NCBI GenBank assembly: GCA_035532215.1
Contig: DATKRK010000163.1
Span: 7,725-71,724, forward strand
Direction of reading: 5' to 3'
Source: JAICIG01 sp035532215
GTDB lineage: Bacteria; Planctomycetota; Planctomycetia; Pirellulales; JAICIG01
DNA length: 64,000 nucleotides
In this document: positions 36,868-46,270 of the stretch, in pieces
Layout of the letters: each line of letters begins with the position of its first letter
Position numbering within the stretch: the first letter of the stretch is position 1
Position numbers and translations under genes: made by a program
Notes under the pieces: model-generated
Told to the model about the DNA's origin: nothing
The model's input: only the letters and a program-made list of their open reading frames with translations
Database searches by the model: none

Positions 36868-38616
36868 ATGTCTTATAAATCGCCGCGCCGTTGGTTGCTG
36901 CGTTGCCTGATTGGGCTTTTCGCTGGGGGCCTGCTGACCATGCAGCTTGGCGCTGGGCAGGCTGGGAAAAATGCAATGGCTGCGGACCCGGCCAGCGACG
37001 ACCTTTTGCGCGAGCAACTGGCCGCTGGCGAATTCGCGCCGGCGATGAAAAACGCCCAGGCGGCGCCTCCCCGACAGCGAGACCAATGGCTGTCGTCGAT
37101 CGCTCAAGCTCAGGCCGGCATTGGCGAAAAGAGCGGTTCGCTCTCGACTGCCAGCCAGATTCGTGACGACGTCGTTCGCGAGCAAACGCTCGGAACCATG
37201 AGTGCCGGCGCCCAAGGCGGCGGCGGGAATGCCGATTTCCAATCGCTGATCGAATTGATTACCACAACCATCCAGCCTACGAGTTGGGACGAAGTCGGCG
37301 GACCGGGCGCCATCCAGTCCTATCAGAACGGCGTGTACGTCGACGCCTCGGGCGTGGTGCGACGGATTGAAACGGAAAATCGCACTCACAGCCGGCTCGC
37401 CGAACTGCGACGTGCGGCAGAGCGCGTGCTCGGCGCCGGCGACGTGCGTCAGGCCTCGGCGTTGCGCAAAATTTCCTTGCCGCGGCTGGAGCGCGAAATC
37501 CAGATGCGCCAAGCGGCTGGCCGCCCGCTCGACGAAGACATGCAGGTTCTGGCGGGCTTGCAGCGAATCCAGTACGTGCTCGTCTATCCCGAAACGGGCG
37601 ACCTGGTGCTCGCTGGTCCGGCGGGCGATTGGAAAGTCGATCGAGAAAACCGCCTGGTCAGCGCCGACAACGGCCGCCCAGTCGTGCAGCTCGAAGATCT
37701 GGTGTTGCTGTTGCGGCACGTCTATCACTCGCCGGACGGCGAATTCGGTTGCTCGATCGACCCCACCCAGGAAGGTCTGGCCAAGGCTCAGGCCTTTCTT
37801 GCCGAGTCGAGCAAGAAGCCCATCAAGGCGGGCGGGCGCGGCAAATGGCTGGAGCAACTGCGTAGCCAAATCGGCCGGCAAACGGTCCGAGTATTCGGCA
37901 TCGATCCCGGCTCGCGCGTGGCCCATACCATCGTCGAGGCCGACTACCGCATGAAACTGGTGGGCATCGGTCTGGAAGACGGCACGCTCGACGTGCCGAG
38001 CTATCTGAAAATGATGAACGTGCCCGCCGGCCAGGCGCCGCCCCCGATGGACGTGCTGCGCTGGTGGTTTGCGGTGAATTACGATGCCGTGCGAACCAGC
38101 GCCGATCGCGACGCTTACGAGCTGAGCGGCCAGGGCGTGAAAGTGCTGAGCGAAAGCGAGCTGCTCGCCGCCAACGGCAAGCAGGTTCACACCGGCAAGT
38201 CCGAAGAGTTGAACTCGGCATTCGCTCACAATTTTACGAAGCATTTTCCGGCCTTGGCGGCCAAGTACCCGGTGTACGCCGACTTGCAAAACATTTTCGA
38301 TCTGGCGCTCGTCGCTTCACTAGTCAAGGCCGAAGGGCTGGCGGATCGCGCCGGCTGGCAGATGCTGCTGTTCGACGACCCGCGGCAATTCGTGCTGTCT
38401 CGCGGCCAGGCGCCGCAGGAGGTCGACACGGTCATCAACCATCGCGTGGTGAATCGGGTTCACGTGGTGGCGGCCGTCAGCGGCGGCGTCACGGCCGATT
38501 GCAGTTCGCTGGTGAAAACCGGCGCCATTCAGCTCGACCGCAAGGGAACGCTGGGCAGCCAGCGCGGCCGCTCGAAACCCGAGCAAGTTCCGCACGCGAA
38601 CTGGTGGTGGGATTAA
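36868..38616 (+). CDS. DUF1598 domain protein (planctomycete-specific)
   Basis: A protein of 582 residues with GAGGAG upstream. The signal peptide (RWLLRCLIGLFAGGLLTMQL) leads to an extracytoplasmic protein. The region from about 140 to 470 contains the stretches I associate with DUF1598: GGPGAIQSYQNGVYVDASGV, LVYPETGDLVLAGPAGDW, GCSIDPTQEGLAKAQAFL and VAHTIVEADYRMKLVGIGLE. RWWFAVNYDAVRTSADRDAYE follows. The C-terminal end is short and helical. Members are conserved among planctomycetes and have no known function. The assignment is from memory of the family and is moderate. Confidence 0.75.
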   Translation: MSYKSPRRWLLRCLIGLFAGGLLTMQLGAGQAGKNAMAADPASDDLLREQLAAGEFAPAMKNAQAAPPRQRDQWLSSIAQAQAGIGEKSGSLSTASQIRDDVVREQTLGTMSAGAQGGGGNADFQSLIELITTTIQPTSWDEVGGPGAIQSYQNGVYVDASGVVRRIETENRTHSRLAELRRAAERVLGAGDVRQASALRKISLPRLEREIQMRQAAGRPLDEDMQVLAGLQRIQYVLVYPETGDLVLAGPAGDWKVDRENRLVSADNGRPVVQLEDLVLLLRHVYHSPDGEFGCSIDPTQEGLAKAQAFLAESSKKPIKAGGRGKWLEQLRSQIGRQTVRVFGIDPGSRVAHTIVEADYRMKLVGIGLEDGTLDVPSYLKMMNVPAGQAPPPMDVLRWWFAVNYDAVRTSADRDAYELSGQGVKVLSESELLAANGKQVHTGKSEELNSAFAHNFTKHFPALAAKYPVYADLQNIFDLALVASLVKAEGLADRAGWQMLLFDDPRQFVLSRGQAPQEVDTVINHRVVNRVHVVAAVSGGVTADCSSLVKTGAIQLDRKGTLGSQRGRSKPEQVPHANWWWD

Positions 38617-38630
38617 GTCGCTTCGCCCGC

Positions 38631-39680
38631 TTAGGGTTGCGGCTTCTTGCCCTCGACTGCGATCGACTCCAACTGCCAGCGCAGCGCTGAAACTTGAGCG
38701 TCGCGCGACGGCTTGTCGCCGGCCGGATCAAACGCGATTGGGCGGTTGAGCAAGCGTTGTAAATGTTCCAGCGCCCGACGGCGGCGGTCTTCTTCGTCGC
38801 TTCCGAGCAAGCGCACCCAAACTCGCGGTTCGCGCACCAGAAATAAAGCCACCCAGTCGGACGTGTCGGGCCGGTTGCCGCCCGACAAATCGTGTAAGAT
38901 CGCCCGAATGCGAGACTGCTGCTCGGCGTCCAGTTCGCGCCGATCAATCGACGTCAAAAACAAAGCGGCTCCGCGCCCCAGGGCTCGCAGTTCGCGGTCG
39001 GCGGCTTGACGCCTTGAAAACTTCGCGTCGCCCAAATCGTCGACCAGTCGCCGCCAATCGGTCAGCTTCGCTGATTGAATGACTTTCGCCGAATCGTACA
39101 GCGATTGTTCGGCTTCGAGCGCCGTCTGGTTCAATCGCCAATCGGGCTTGAGCAGTTCCAAAAGCGGCGTGAGCCGTTCGCGGCACAACTCGGGTTCGGC
39201 GGCCAACAAGCTCCACAGATTGCCCGCCTCGTAGGACGTTTCCTGGTTGCCTTCGCCGATGCGCAACGAAACGGGCCCGGAGCGCGGCTGATGGAATTCC
39301 AAGTACGCCTCCCCGGCGGCGCCAGGCGTGCGGCGGCTGAGCATGACCTCTCGTCCATCGATCACTTCATAGCCAATTTGGCCTTCGCTTGTCGCCAGTT
39401 CATAACTGATCGAGGTCGCGTCGCCAGAGAGCGTGATCGAGAGCCGCTCGCGGCGGTCCTTGCCGTTCGACTGGCTTTCGAGCTTGCGGTCGCGCTGATC
39501 GCTGACGGCCGCGATGCGGCCCGACGAAACGTTGAGTTCGAAGTATCGCAACATCGGCGCCAGGCCCGGATTGAGCTGTGGCTGCTGCGCTCGCGCCTGG
39601 CGATCGGCCGGCGACGCAATCGCCCAGACGGCCAGCATGACGGTCGCCGCGAAGTAACGCCGGCCGGGGCGATGTTCCAT
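38631..39680 (-). CDS. Secreted hypothetical protein
   Basis: A protein of 349 residues. An N-terminal hydrophobic stretch (YFAATVMLAVWAIASPADRQ, then ARAQQ) is a likely signal peptide. A beta-rich part (ISYELATSEGQIGYEVIDGR, VSLRIGEGNQETSYEAG) is followed by a helical part with SRRQAADRELRALGRGAALF, which resembles HEAT-like segments of planctomycete secreted proteins. It lies 15 bp upstream of nothing on its strand and overlaps no neighbour; the DedA gene lies just before it on the same strand (15 bp), so the two may be cotranscribed. Confidence 0.72.
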   Translation of the reverse strand: MEHRPGRRYFAATVMLAVWAIASPADRQARAQQPQLNPGLAPMLRYFELNVSSGRIAAVSDQRDRKLESQSNGKDRRERLSITLSGDATSISYELATSEGQIGYEVIDGREVMLSRRTPGAAGEAYLEFHQPRSGPVSLRIGEGNQETSYEAGNLWSLLAAEPELCRERLTPLLELLKPDWRLNQTALEAEQSLYDSAKVIQSAKLTDWRRLVDDLGDAKFSRRQAADRELRALGRGAALFLTSIDRRELDAEQQSRIRAILHDLSGGNRPDTSDWVALFLVREPRVWVRLLGSDEEDRRRRALEHLQRLLNRPIAFDPAGDKPSRDAQVSALRWQLESIAVEGKKPQP

Positions 39681-39695
39681 GAAATCACCTGCAAT

Positions 39696-40388
39696 TCAGG
39701 CGACCGACTTGGATTCCTGCGCGGAAGCCTCCTCGGACGCAGACGGGCGGGAACCTTTGTTCTTTCTCCGCAGGCGACGCAAACGAATTCGGTACAGCCG
39801 CCGCCGGCGTCGAAAGACGAAATACAACAGCACGCCGAGCGCCGCGACGCCCAGCGTGGCCGTCAACCAGATCTCGGCGCGGCGAATCGAGTTCCAAAGG
39901 CTTTCGAAAGCCTCGGCGAACACGAAGCTCAGCCCGAAAAACAGCGTCACCACCAACGACGCGCAGAATGCGTCCACCAGAATGAACCGCCGAAACGGCA
40001 TCCGCAGAATGCCCGCCGTGATGTAGACGGGCGAACGCACGCCGACCAGGAAACGAGCAGTCAAGAACACCTTGAAGCCGTGTCTGTGAATCATTTCCTC
40101 GACCCGCTGCTCGCGCTCGGGCGTCATGTAGCGGGCGAACCAGTGCCGATCGCGCAGCAACCCGTGGCCGAAATGGTAGCCGATCGCATACATCGCGCAA
40201 TCGCCGATGATCGCCCCGACCAGGCAAGTCGCCAGCGCCAGCCAGGGCTCGAGGTGCTGGTTATGAGCCGCAATCCCCGCGCTGATTACGAAGACTTCTT
40301 CCGGAATCGGCAACCCCATGCCGGTCAGGATCAGCAGCCCCGCCACGGCCAAATAGGGGGTTACCTGGTGGAGGAAAACTTCGAGCAT
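39696..40388 (-). CDS. DedA family membrane protein
   Basis: A protein of 230 residues with about five hydrophobic segments. Family marks are MGLPIPEEVFVISAGIAA near the start, GAIIGDCAMYAIGYHFGHGL, and FLTARFLVGVRSPVYITAGI, the conserved FxxR-GxR region. DedA proteins are lipid-scramblase-like; some carry undecaprenyl phosphate or other lipids. The last 55 residues are a strongly basic, serine-rich cytoplasmic tail (RRRRRLYRIRLRRLRRKNKG), longer than usual. Confidence 0.88.
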   Translation of the reverse strand: MLEVFLHQVTPYLAVAGLLILTGMGLPIPEEVFVISAGIAAHNQHLEPWLALATCLVGAIIGDCAMYAIGYHFGHGLLRDRHWFARYMTPEREQRVEEMIHRHGFKVFLTARFLVGVRSPVYITAGILRMPFRRFILVDAFCASLVVTLFFGLSFVFAEAFESLWNSIRRAEIWLTATLGVAALGVLLYFVFRRRRRLYRIRLRRLRRKNKGSRPSASEEASAQESKSVA

Positions 40389-40645
40389 CGATTCCGGGGC
40401 GTAAAACCTAGGGACAAAGGGCTGGCTCGCACGGTTATTCTAACCGGACCGAGGCTCCTGAGTATATTGCTTTTGGGCGTTTTGACGATGCCCGCGCAAT
40501 TCTCAGCATCGCCACACGATCCTTGGCGTGCCTGGCAGGCGAAATACAACGAGAATTGAGGTCCGCCTTTCGCCCTTCTCGCCCTCGTTGTTCTACACAA
40601 CTTTTCCGCTGGATTTCCCGGCTCGCCTTCGGCCACGACTTTTGC

Positions 40646-40795
40646 GTAGCCCGGGCATTTATGCCTGGGAATTCGTTCAACGTGCACCCGTTTTTCCCGA
40701 TTGGCGCCTCGGGGCCGCCGACGGCGGCCGCGAGGCGCCAATCGGGGGCGGGGGGTAAACGGCTCGCGGATCCCAGGCATAAATGCCTGGGCTAT
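40646..40795. repeat. Nested palindrome with GTAG-CCCGGGCATTTATGCCTGGG ends
   Basis: The outer units are GTAG + CCCGGGCATTTATGCCTGGG at 40646-40669 and its inverse ending CTAT at 40772-40795. Inside is a second pair, CCCGATTGGCGCCTCG (40696-40711) and its inverse (40731-40746), enclosing GGGGCCGCCGACGGCGGCC. Still further out, 40583-40602 and 40851-40874 are imperfect inverted copies (CTCGTTGTTCTACACAA type). The gap 40389-40874 has no gene. Confidence 0.75.
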
Positions 40796-40874
40796 GTAGA
40801 AAGCACGGCATTCACGCACTCTCACTACGTCCAAACCGCTAGCATGCGACTTGTGTAGAGAACAACAAGCGAGG

Positions 40875-41993
40875 CTAAAGCGGTCCGGTCAGGCGCCAAT
40901 CGCGGTCCGTCACGCCGGCGGCGATGAGTTGCACGCTTTGGCCTGTTGGTCCTGGTACAAACATTAGCATGCCAATTTCCGGCCGTCCTTCGCACCAGGC
41001 CACGGCCCGCTCGGGGCCGAGGATGTAGAAGGCCGTCGCCAAAGCGTCGGCCTCAGCCGCCGTCGGCGCCAGCACCGTCGTCGAAATCACCCCTTCGGCC
41101 GGCCAGCCGCTGCGGGGGTCGATGATGTGCCCGTAGCGACGGCCGCGATGCCGGAAGAATTGCGTGCCGGCGCCCGAGGCGCCTAAAGCCCGGTCGCATA
41201 AGCGAATCTCGATGACTTGCTTCTCGGGCCGCATGGGATGCCGAACTCCGACCTGCCAGCCCGGCTCGTCCGCGGCTTGCGTCGCTTGCGAGCCGCGGGC
41301 CAGGATACTGCTTTGCCCGCCGTGCCAGAGAAAATCGCCGATGCCCGCGTCGAGCATCGATTCGGCGGCCCGATCGAGCGCGTAGCCCTTGCCGATGGCG
41401 CCCAGGTTCAGTTCCACGCCCGGCCGCAAGAATCGCACGCTGCTAGCCGTCGCGTCCAGTTCAAGGAACTGGCTGCCGACGCGAGCCAGCGCGGCCGCCA
41501 GATCGGCTTCCTCGGGCAAGGCGCCTTGGCGGCGAAAGAACCCCCAGACTTTGGTGAGCGGCCCGGACGTGATATCGAACGCGCCCTGCGTCTGGCGGTG
41601 CAGTTCCACGGCCAGTTCGAGCAGCCGGAACAACCGCGGTTCGACCGTCACCGGGCCTTCGGCGGCCTGGCGATTGATCGCCATGATCTCGCTCGTGTCG
41701 CGATAGACGGTGAGCTGTGCTTCCAAACGATCGACCAGGTCAAGCGCCTCGACGACGGCCTCGTTCGCCTCGCGATACTGCCCGGCATTCAGGAAGACTT
41801 CGAACTGGCACGCCATCGCCTGGCGGCCGAACTGCAGCAAATAAGCCTCGGCCGGCGGCGGCCCTGGCCACGGCGAAACGGTGGAACTGGAGCTTGATTC
41901 CGGATCGATGCGTTCCGCCGCGTCGGCCAGGGCGTCGAGGGCCGTCTGCCCTTTCAGGAATTGGCGGCGGTTGCTGGTGCGCTTGGCGGACAT
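40875..41993 (-). CDS. apbE: ApbE-type FAD:protein FMN transferase
   Basis: A protein of 372 residues. It would attach FMN to a threonine of target flavoproteins such as Nqr/Rnf subunits or flavin reductases. Family marks are RQAMACQFEVFLNAG (about 57), the FDITSGPLTKVWGFF segment (about 140), GAIGKGYALDRAAESML (about 195) and the metal/FAD region GRRYGHIIDPRSGWPAEGVI (about 283). The N-terminal NRRQFLKG is a Tat-like start, in line with periplasmic action. No obvious flavoprotein target is adjacent. Confidence 0.9.
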   Translation of the reverse strand: MSAKRTSNRRQFLKGQTALDALADAAERIDPESSSSSTVSPWPGPPPAEAYLLQFGRQAMACQFEVFLNAGQYREANEAVVEALDLVDRLEAQLTVYRDTSEIMAINRQAAEGPVTVEPRLFRLLELAVELHRQTQGAFDITSGPLTKVWGFFRRQGALPEEADLAAALARVGSQFLELDATASSVRFLRPGVELNLGAIGKGYALDRAAESMLDAGIGDFLWHGGQSSILARGSQATQAADEPGWQVGVRHPMRPEKQVIEIRLCDRALGASGAGTQFFRHRGRRYGHIIDPRSGWPAEGVISTTVLAPTAAEADALATAFYILGPERAVAWCEGRPEIGMLMFVPGPTGQSVQLIAAGVTDRDWRLTGPL

Positions 41994-42188
41994 CGGTGTT
42001 ATTATAGGCCGCCAAGCTATCAGGTGCTGGCGGACTCTCGCTTGAGCAGGGCTTATTGCTCGACTAATGATTCCTCGCCAGTATCGGTATTGTGGTTCGG
42101 GACGCAGAACAATGGAGCGATCCCTTTTCTAGGCTTGTCAAGAGGCGCCCAAGGGCGACCGCGAATGCTTTCGCCCGCGCCGCTCGCT

Positions 42189-43235
42189 TCAAATCTCGAC
42201 GATGAATCGCTTGTGATCGTCGCGGGGCGGTAGCCATTGTGGCATCTGGCCTTTGCCGCCCACAAATCGATGGATTTGCCCGATGATTTCCAGCACGACG
42301 TCGACGCCTCGGAGGGCTGTACGTGAGTCAAGCAAGTAGATCTTTTCAAGTTTGTCGTACCCGCCAAACTTTTCGGGCGCGCTGAACGGCGATGCATGCA
42401 CGATTGCATCGCGGAAGGGCTTCACAGTTTCGAGAAACTCCTTCAGCGGATCTCGCGAGTCGTGGAGAGGGCCCTCCGTCGCACGAGTGACAATTCGCGG
42501 AACTTTTTTGAGCTTTTCGACAAGGTTCACGGGGCGAGGATCCTCCGCCAGAAACGCTCGTTCCTTGTCAGATAATTTGGCGCCTCGCGACGACTGCAGG
42601 CATTCCCACGCAAGGCCATTGACGAACGCCTCGACGAGATTGAACGCGGCAATCAGCGCCATTCGGCTGTTGAATAAGATCCGGCGTTGAACAGGAGCAA
42701 TCTTACCCCGCCCTCGCTTTGCATCATTCCACGATAGGCGCTCCGATTGAATCCTGTCGAAGTCCGCCTGGGCGCCGATCAGGCCATCGACCGCCTCTGC
42801 GAGATCTTTGCAAAGGTGCATTTCCGGAAACTCTGTCTGCAAACCCCACGGCGAAATGCAAACCGTTGCATGCAGCGGGGCGCCTCGCAAAACGCCAGGC
42901 TTTGGCACACCGAGACGTTTTTGGAATTCGGCCAACGGAAGCCGCCAAGTCCCGCCGTGCTCCCACAACGGTTCATACAGCTCCGCGAGCTTGCTCTCCG
43001 TCGCCCCCGCGAAGTTCTCCTGACAGAAACCAGCAATCTTGCCCTTGAGTTGCAAGCGAATCTGCTTCTGAAGCTGCTTAAGTCGTTGGCGCGTCCACGT
43101 GCTGAAGTCGTCGGGAAATACGCGTTCAAGCCCATCGAGATCGCCAAGGAGCAAGCGACCGACGACGAGCGCTCGCTTCGCACGAACGATTTCCGCGATA
43201 TCACGTTCCCGGCCGGTTTTGAATGAGAGAGCCAT
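42189..43235 (-). CDS. HEPN-like protein, possible orphan RNase or defence protein
   Basis: A protein of 348 residues from the ATG at 43235; the frame extends upstream but with no coding character. The N-terminal third is basic and helical (DIAEIVRAKRALVVGRLLLG). The C-terminal half has the helix SRMALIAAFNLVEAFVNGLA, then PFRDAIVHASPFS near residue 300. The Rx4H arrangement (R-DAIV-H) after a NLVEAxxN helix is the usual look of a HEPN domain, whose R and H form the RNase site. HEPN proteins act in toxin-antitoxin and anti-phage systems, but no nucleotidyltransferase or other partner lies beside it. The similarity is by eye only. Confidence 0.55.
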   Translation of the reverse strand: MALSFKTGRERDIAEIVRAKRALVVGRLLLGDLDGLERVFPDDFSTWTRQRLKQLQKQIRLQLKGKIAGFCQENFAGATESKLAELYEPLWEHGGTWRLPLAEFQKRLGVPKPGVLRGAPLHATVCISPWGLQTEFPEMHLCKDLAEAVDGLIGAQADFDRIQSERLSWNDAKRGRGKIAPVQRRILFNSRMALIAAFNLVEAFVNGLAWECLQSSRGAKLSDKERAFLAEDPRPVNLVEKLKKVPRIVTRATEGPLHDSRDPLKEFLETVKPFRDAIVHASPFSAPEKFGGYDKLEKIYLLDSRTALRGVDVVLEIIGQIHRFVGGKGQMPQWLPPRDDHKRFIVEI

Positions 43236-43491
43236 TTTGGTCCATTGAATCTCCCGTGAATGCCATCCAAACCAGTGAAGGACTCCGCGCGGGGGCGACG
43301 TTCGCGATCCCGGTCGCTTTTTCGGCAAAAACAAGCTTCCAGCCAAAATGGTTTATGCGTCGGCACCCGTGAAACGCATACAGCGTCTTCGTGGCGACGC
43401 GACCGAAGCCATCCAGCAGCGCCGCTTGAACTCGTGCCTTGCAAAACACAATTAGTCCCCGCCTTCCGCTCAGAATTCCCCGAACCGTAGC

Positions 43492-45480
43492 TCAGACTTC
43501 TGCCGCCGCCGCTTGCGGCGCTGGGGCGTCGAACAACCGCGAGAGCCGAGCTTCATCCGGCGGCTCGGTGCAGAGGCTGGTGACGACCCCCAGCAGCGAC
43601 GAAATCGCCAGTCCCCAGATGATCGGATCGAGCCCCAGCGGCGAAAAGGCTTTGATCTCGTGATACTTGACCCAACCCGCCGCGTAGAGCGAGAGCGAGG
43701 AGAACACGCCGCCGATCATGGCCGCCATCGCGCCGGGCGCCGTGGCCCGCCGCCAGTAGGCGATCATCATCGCGGGGGCGAAAAACGACGTTGCGGCGCA
43801 GGTGCCGCTCAAGATCACCATCGTTTGCAAGTATCGCGGCGGATTGAGGTTGGCGCCGAGGGCCGCCGCGCCCACGATGACCATCATCAGGTGCGAAAGC
43901 CAACGGATCTTCGCTTCGCCCGCATGCGGGTTGATGAACCGCAGATAAACGTCGCGCACCAGGCCCGAGGCGATGACCACCAGATACGTGCTGACCGTGG
44001 CCATCACCGCGCCGAACGGCGCCGCCAGGATCAAGCCGGCGATCAGCGAGCCGCCCGGCAACGGGCTGGTGCTGAGCAAGGCCAGCCGCGGAATGATCTC
44101 GTCGGATTGCTGCTCTTGCAAGTCGGGGATCAACGTGCGGCCGCAGATGCAGATCACGATCAGCGGCAGATAGATGCACATGTTGTAAACCGCCAACAGC
44201 ACGATCGAACGGCGGATGGTGGGCGTGCTTTTGCTGGCCATGATCCGCACCAGCCCGGCCGGCGAACTCAACCCGGCGAAGACCCACTGAAAGAAGAACG
44301 ACACGGCGATGCCCAGCGGCAGAAACTCGAACGGGCCGGGACCGGTCGCCAGCGCGCCGGGCCGGCTCATTTTTCCGGTGACGATCTTGCCGTTGGAGTA
44401 CAAGGCGCTTTGCCAGCCGCGCGAGTCTTTTTCGGTCAAGGCGACCAGCGTGCGCTGCTGGGAGGTCAGTCCGTCGATCGTTGAATCGGCGCCGAAATAG
44501 CGCAGCGTCTCGGCGTCGGGCATCGCCTCGGCGTGCGGCGCCTCGGCCAGGAATTGCGGCTCGCCCAGCCGCAGGCTGACGGCTTCGACTCGCCCGTCGT
44601 CACGCGACCGATCAGCCAGCGATTGAGGCAGCCGCCCGTCGTGCTCGTCGGCGTAGCGGCGCAGTGCGGCGTCCAGGTGGTGAAGCGGCTGTTCAACGGC
44701 CTCGACATGAGCTTTGTTTTCCTCTCGCAATTCGGCGCTCAGCGGCCTGACCGCCACTTCGCGCGCCAATCGCTGGCTGGCGGCCGGCAATCCGCCGGCG
44801 GCGATCACCGTCAGCGGCAGCAGGATCATCACGCCGATGAACATCATCACGCTCTGGAACAGATCGGTCCACACCGCAGCCAAGAAGCCGCCGATCAGCG
44901 TGTAGCCAACGACCGTCAGCGAAAAGATGCCGAGGCCCAGATAGTAATACTTGTCGAGCCCGTCGCCGTCTTCTGCGAGCGCCAAAGCGCCCGAGCCGGG
45001 CCAGGAAATCTTCATTACCAGCGCCCCGGCCTTGAATTGGGCCACCATCATGAACGACATGAACAGCAGAATCAGAAGCGACGCCATCAGCCCGGCGGCC
45101 GGGCTGCCGAATCGCTCTCGCACCAGGTCGGGCACGGTGATGGCGCCGGTGCGGCGCGAGAGCTGCGAGATGCGTTTGCCCAGCACCCCGAAGCCCGTGA
45201 TCGGCACGACCATGTACGAGGCGATCCACAGCGCCACGATCCAGCCCGAGCTGTAGACCATCGACGGAAAGCCCATGAACGTGCCGCCGCTTTGCACGGT
45301 GGCGGTCAGGGCCAGCGCCCAGGCGCCCAGCCCGCGGTTGCCGAGAAAATAGCCTTTGAGGAATGAGCCCTTCTCGACCACGCGCTGGGCCAGCGTGCCC
45401 AGCCAGACCGAAGCCGCGATGAATATGAGCAACGCGACGAACGTGCCCAGGCCCGCGGAATTGGCGGTCGTTTCATCCAT
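43492..45480 (-). CDS. Sodium:solute symporter (SSS family) with large loop insertion
   Basis: A protein of 662 residues, a polytopic membrane protein with the SSS core: GYFLGNRGLGAWALALTATV, QSGGTFMGFPSMVYSSGWIV (substrate/sodium region, about 62-81) and VGYTLIGGFLAAVWTDLFQS (about 190). A hydrophilic block of roughly 145 residues (about 235-380, with AAASQRL to TGKMSRPGAL) interrupts the normal pattern between two spans. The C-terminal half returns to canonical form (FLPLGIAVSFFFQWVFAGLS, APFGAVMATVSTYLVVIASG). It overlaps the small DUF997 gene by 8 bp, the pairing seen with PanF/YhdT-type transporters. Substrate unknown. Confidence 0.88.
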   Translation of the reverse strand: MDETTANSAGLGTFVALLIFIAASVWLGTLAQRVVEKGSFLKGYFLGNRGLGAWALALTATVQSGGTFMGFPSMVYSSGWIVALWIASYMVVPITGFGVLGKRISQLSRRTGAITVPDLVRERFGSPAAGLMASLLILLFMSFMMVAQFKAGALVMKISWPGSGALALAEDGDGLDKYYYLGLGIFSLTVVGYTLIGGFLAAVWTDLFQSVMMFIGVMILLPLTVIAAGGLPAASQRLAREVAVRPLSAELREENKAHVEAVEQPLHHLDAALRRYADEHDGRLPQSLADRSRDDGRVEAVSLRLGEPQFLAEAPHAEAMPDAETLRYFGADSTIDGLTSQQRTLVALTEKDSRGWQSALYSNGKIVTGKMSRPGALATGPGPFEFLPLGIAVSFFFQWVFAGLSSPAGLVRIMASKSTPTIRRSIVLLAVYNMCIYLPLIVICICGRTLIPDLQEQQSDEIIPRLALLSTSPLPGGSLIAGLILAAPFGAVMATVSTYLVVIASGLVRDVYLRFINPHAGEAKIRWLSHLMMVIVGAAALGANLNPPRYLQTMVILSGTCAATSFFAPAMMIAYWRRATAPGAMAAMIGGVFSSLSLYAAGWVKYHEIKAFSPLGLDPIIWGLAISSLLGVVTSLCTEPPDEARLSRLFDAPAPQAAAAEV

Positions 45481-45790
45481 GGGCGGCCTCCGTCTCGATG
45501 ATGTTGCCGGCTTCGTCCTCTTCCGGTTCCGCTCCGAGGTCTTCGTCGCTCATGAACATCATGGCGAACCAGATCGAAACCGCCGTGGAAAGGGACCAGG
45601 GCGTCACGATGCCCCAAAACACCCAATCAGGGAAGCCGAGCACGAAACTCAGCGTTTCGGGATCTCGCCCATAGCCGAAAGCGTAGCAATATCCAATCGT
45701 GTAGACGCAAGCCGCCAACCAAACGCCAAGCACGACCAGCGCTTCACGTCGCGCGCTATGGAGCAACGGATCTTCGGTCCGTAGGGTCAT
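45473..45790 (-). CDS. DUF997 (YhdT-like) small membrane protein
   Basis: About 105 residues from the ATG at 45790, which has GAGGAG 12 bases upstream; an ATG at 45802 is too close to it. Two membrane spans: ALVVLGVWLAACVYTIGYCY and FWGIVTPWSLSTAVSIWFAM, joined by a loop with LSFVLGFPDWVFWG. The tail is acidic. DUF997 proteins are accessory subunits of SSS transporters, and here the stop overlaps the symporter start. Confidence 0.85.
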   Translation of the reverse strand: MTLRTEDPLLHSARREALVVLGVWLAACVYTIGYCYAFGYGRDPETLSFVLGFPDWVFWGIVTPWSLSTAVSIWFAMMFMSDEDLGAEPEEDEAGNIIETEAAHG

Positions 45791-45905
45791 CACTCCATCC
45801 ATCTCCTCGTGGTCATTGGCCCCTCGGGAGAGTCCCAATCTAACCGACGAGCAAGCCCTTCGCCAGGAATCGGCGGAAGCTTCAAGAGATCTCGTGAGGA
45901 ATCAT

Positions 45906-46145
45906 TTACAGCATACTGGGCGAAGGATTGTGCTCGACCGCCTCAGGATCGTCGTCGGTGAGCGGCGCCGCCGAGTGGCTCCAGCCTTGATAGCCTGCCA
46001 GAGAGCTTCCTTGCTCAAACTTGTAGACGTCGTTTTGCTGCGACAACGTCGCCCAGCGCACGTAGGCCAGCAATTGTTGTTCGCCGTCGAACGTCGCCAC
46101 GAGCTTTCGCGGCACATCACGCTTCGAGCCATAAAGATAATGCAC
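45906..46145 (-). CDS. Small hypothetical protein
   Basis: A protein of 79 residues. The sequence has good coding character (KLVATFDGEQQLLAYVRWAT, VYKFEQGSSLAGYQGWSHS) and no membrane segment. I do not recognise a named family. It stands alone between the DUF997 gene and the cytochrome b fusion gene and points away from the latter. Confidence 0.6.
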   Translation of the reverse strand: MHYLYGSKRDVPRKLVATFDGEQQLLAYVRWATLSQQNDVYKFEQGSSLAGYQGWSHSAAPLTDDDPEAVEHNPSPSML

Positions 46146-46270
46146 GTTTCGTCCTCTGGGGGGAGCGATCTGTGGTACGAGCGTTGCTCATTTTAGCACG
46201 ACGTTTAAAATGTGGCAGTCGCTGCGATGTCGCTGGCCCCTTCAGCAGGACAAACGGAAAGGAGACAGCC

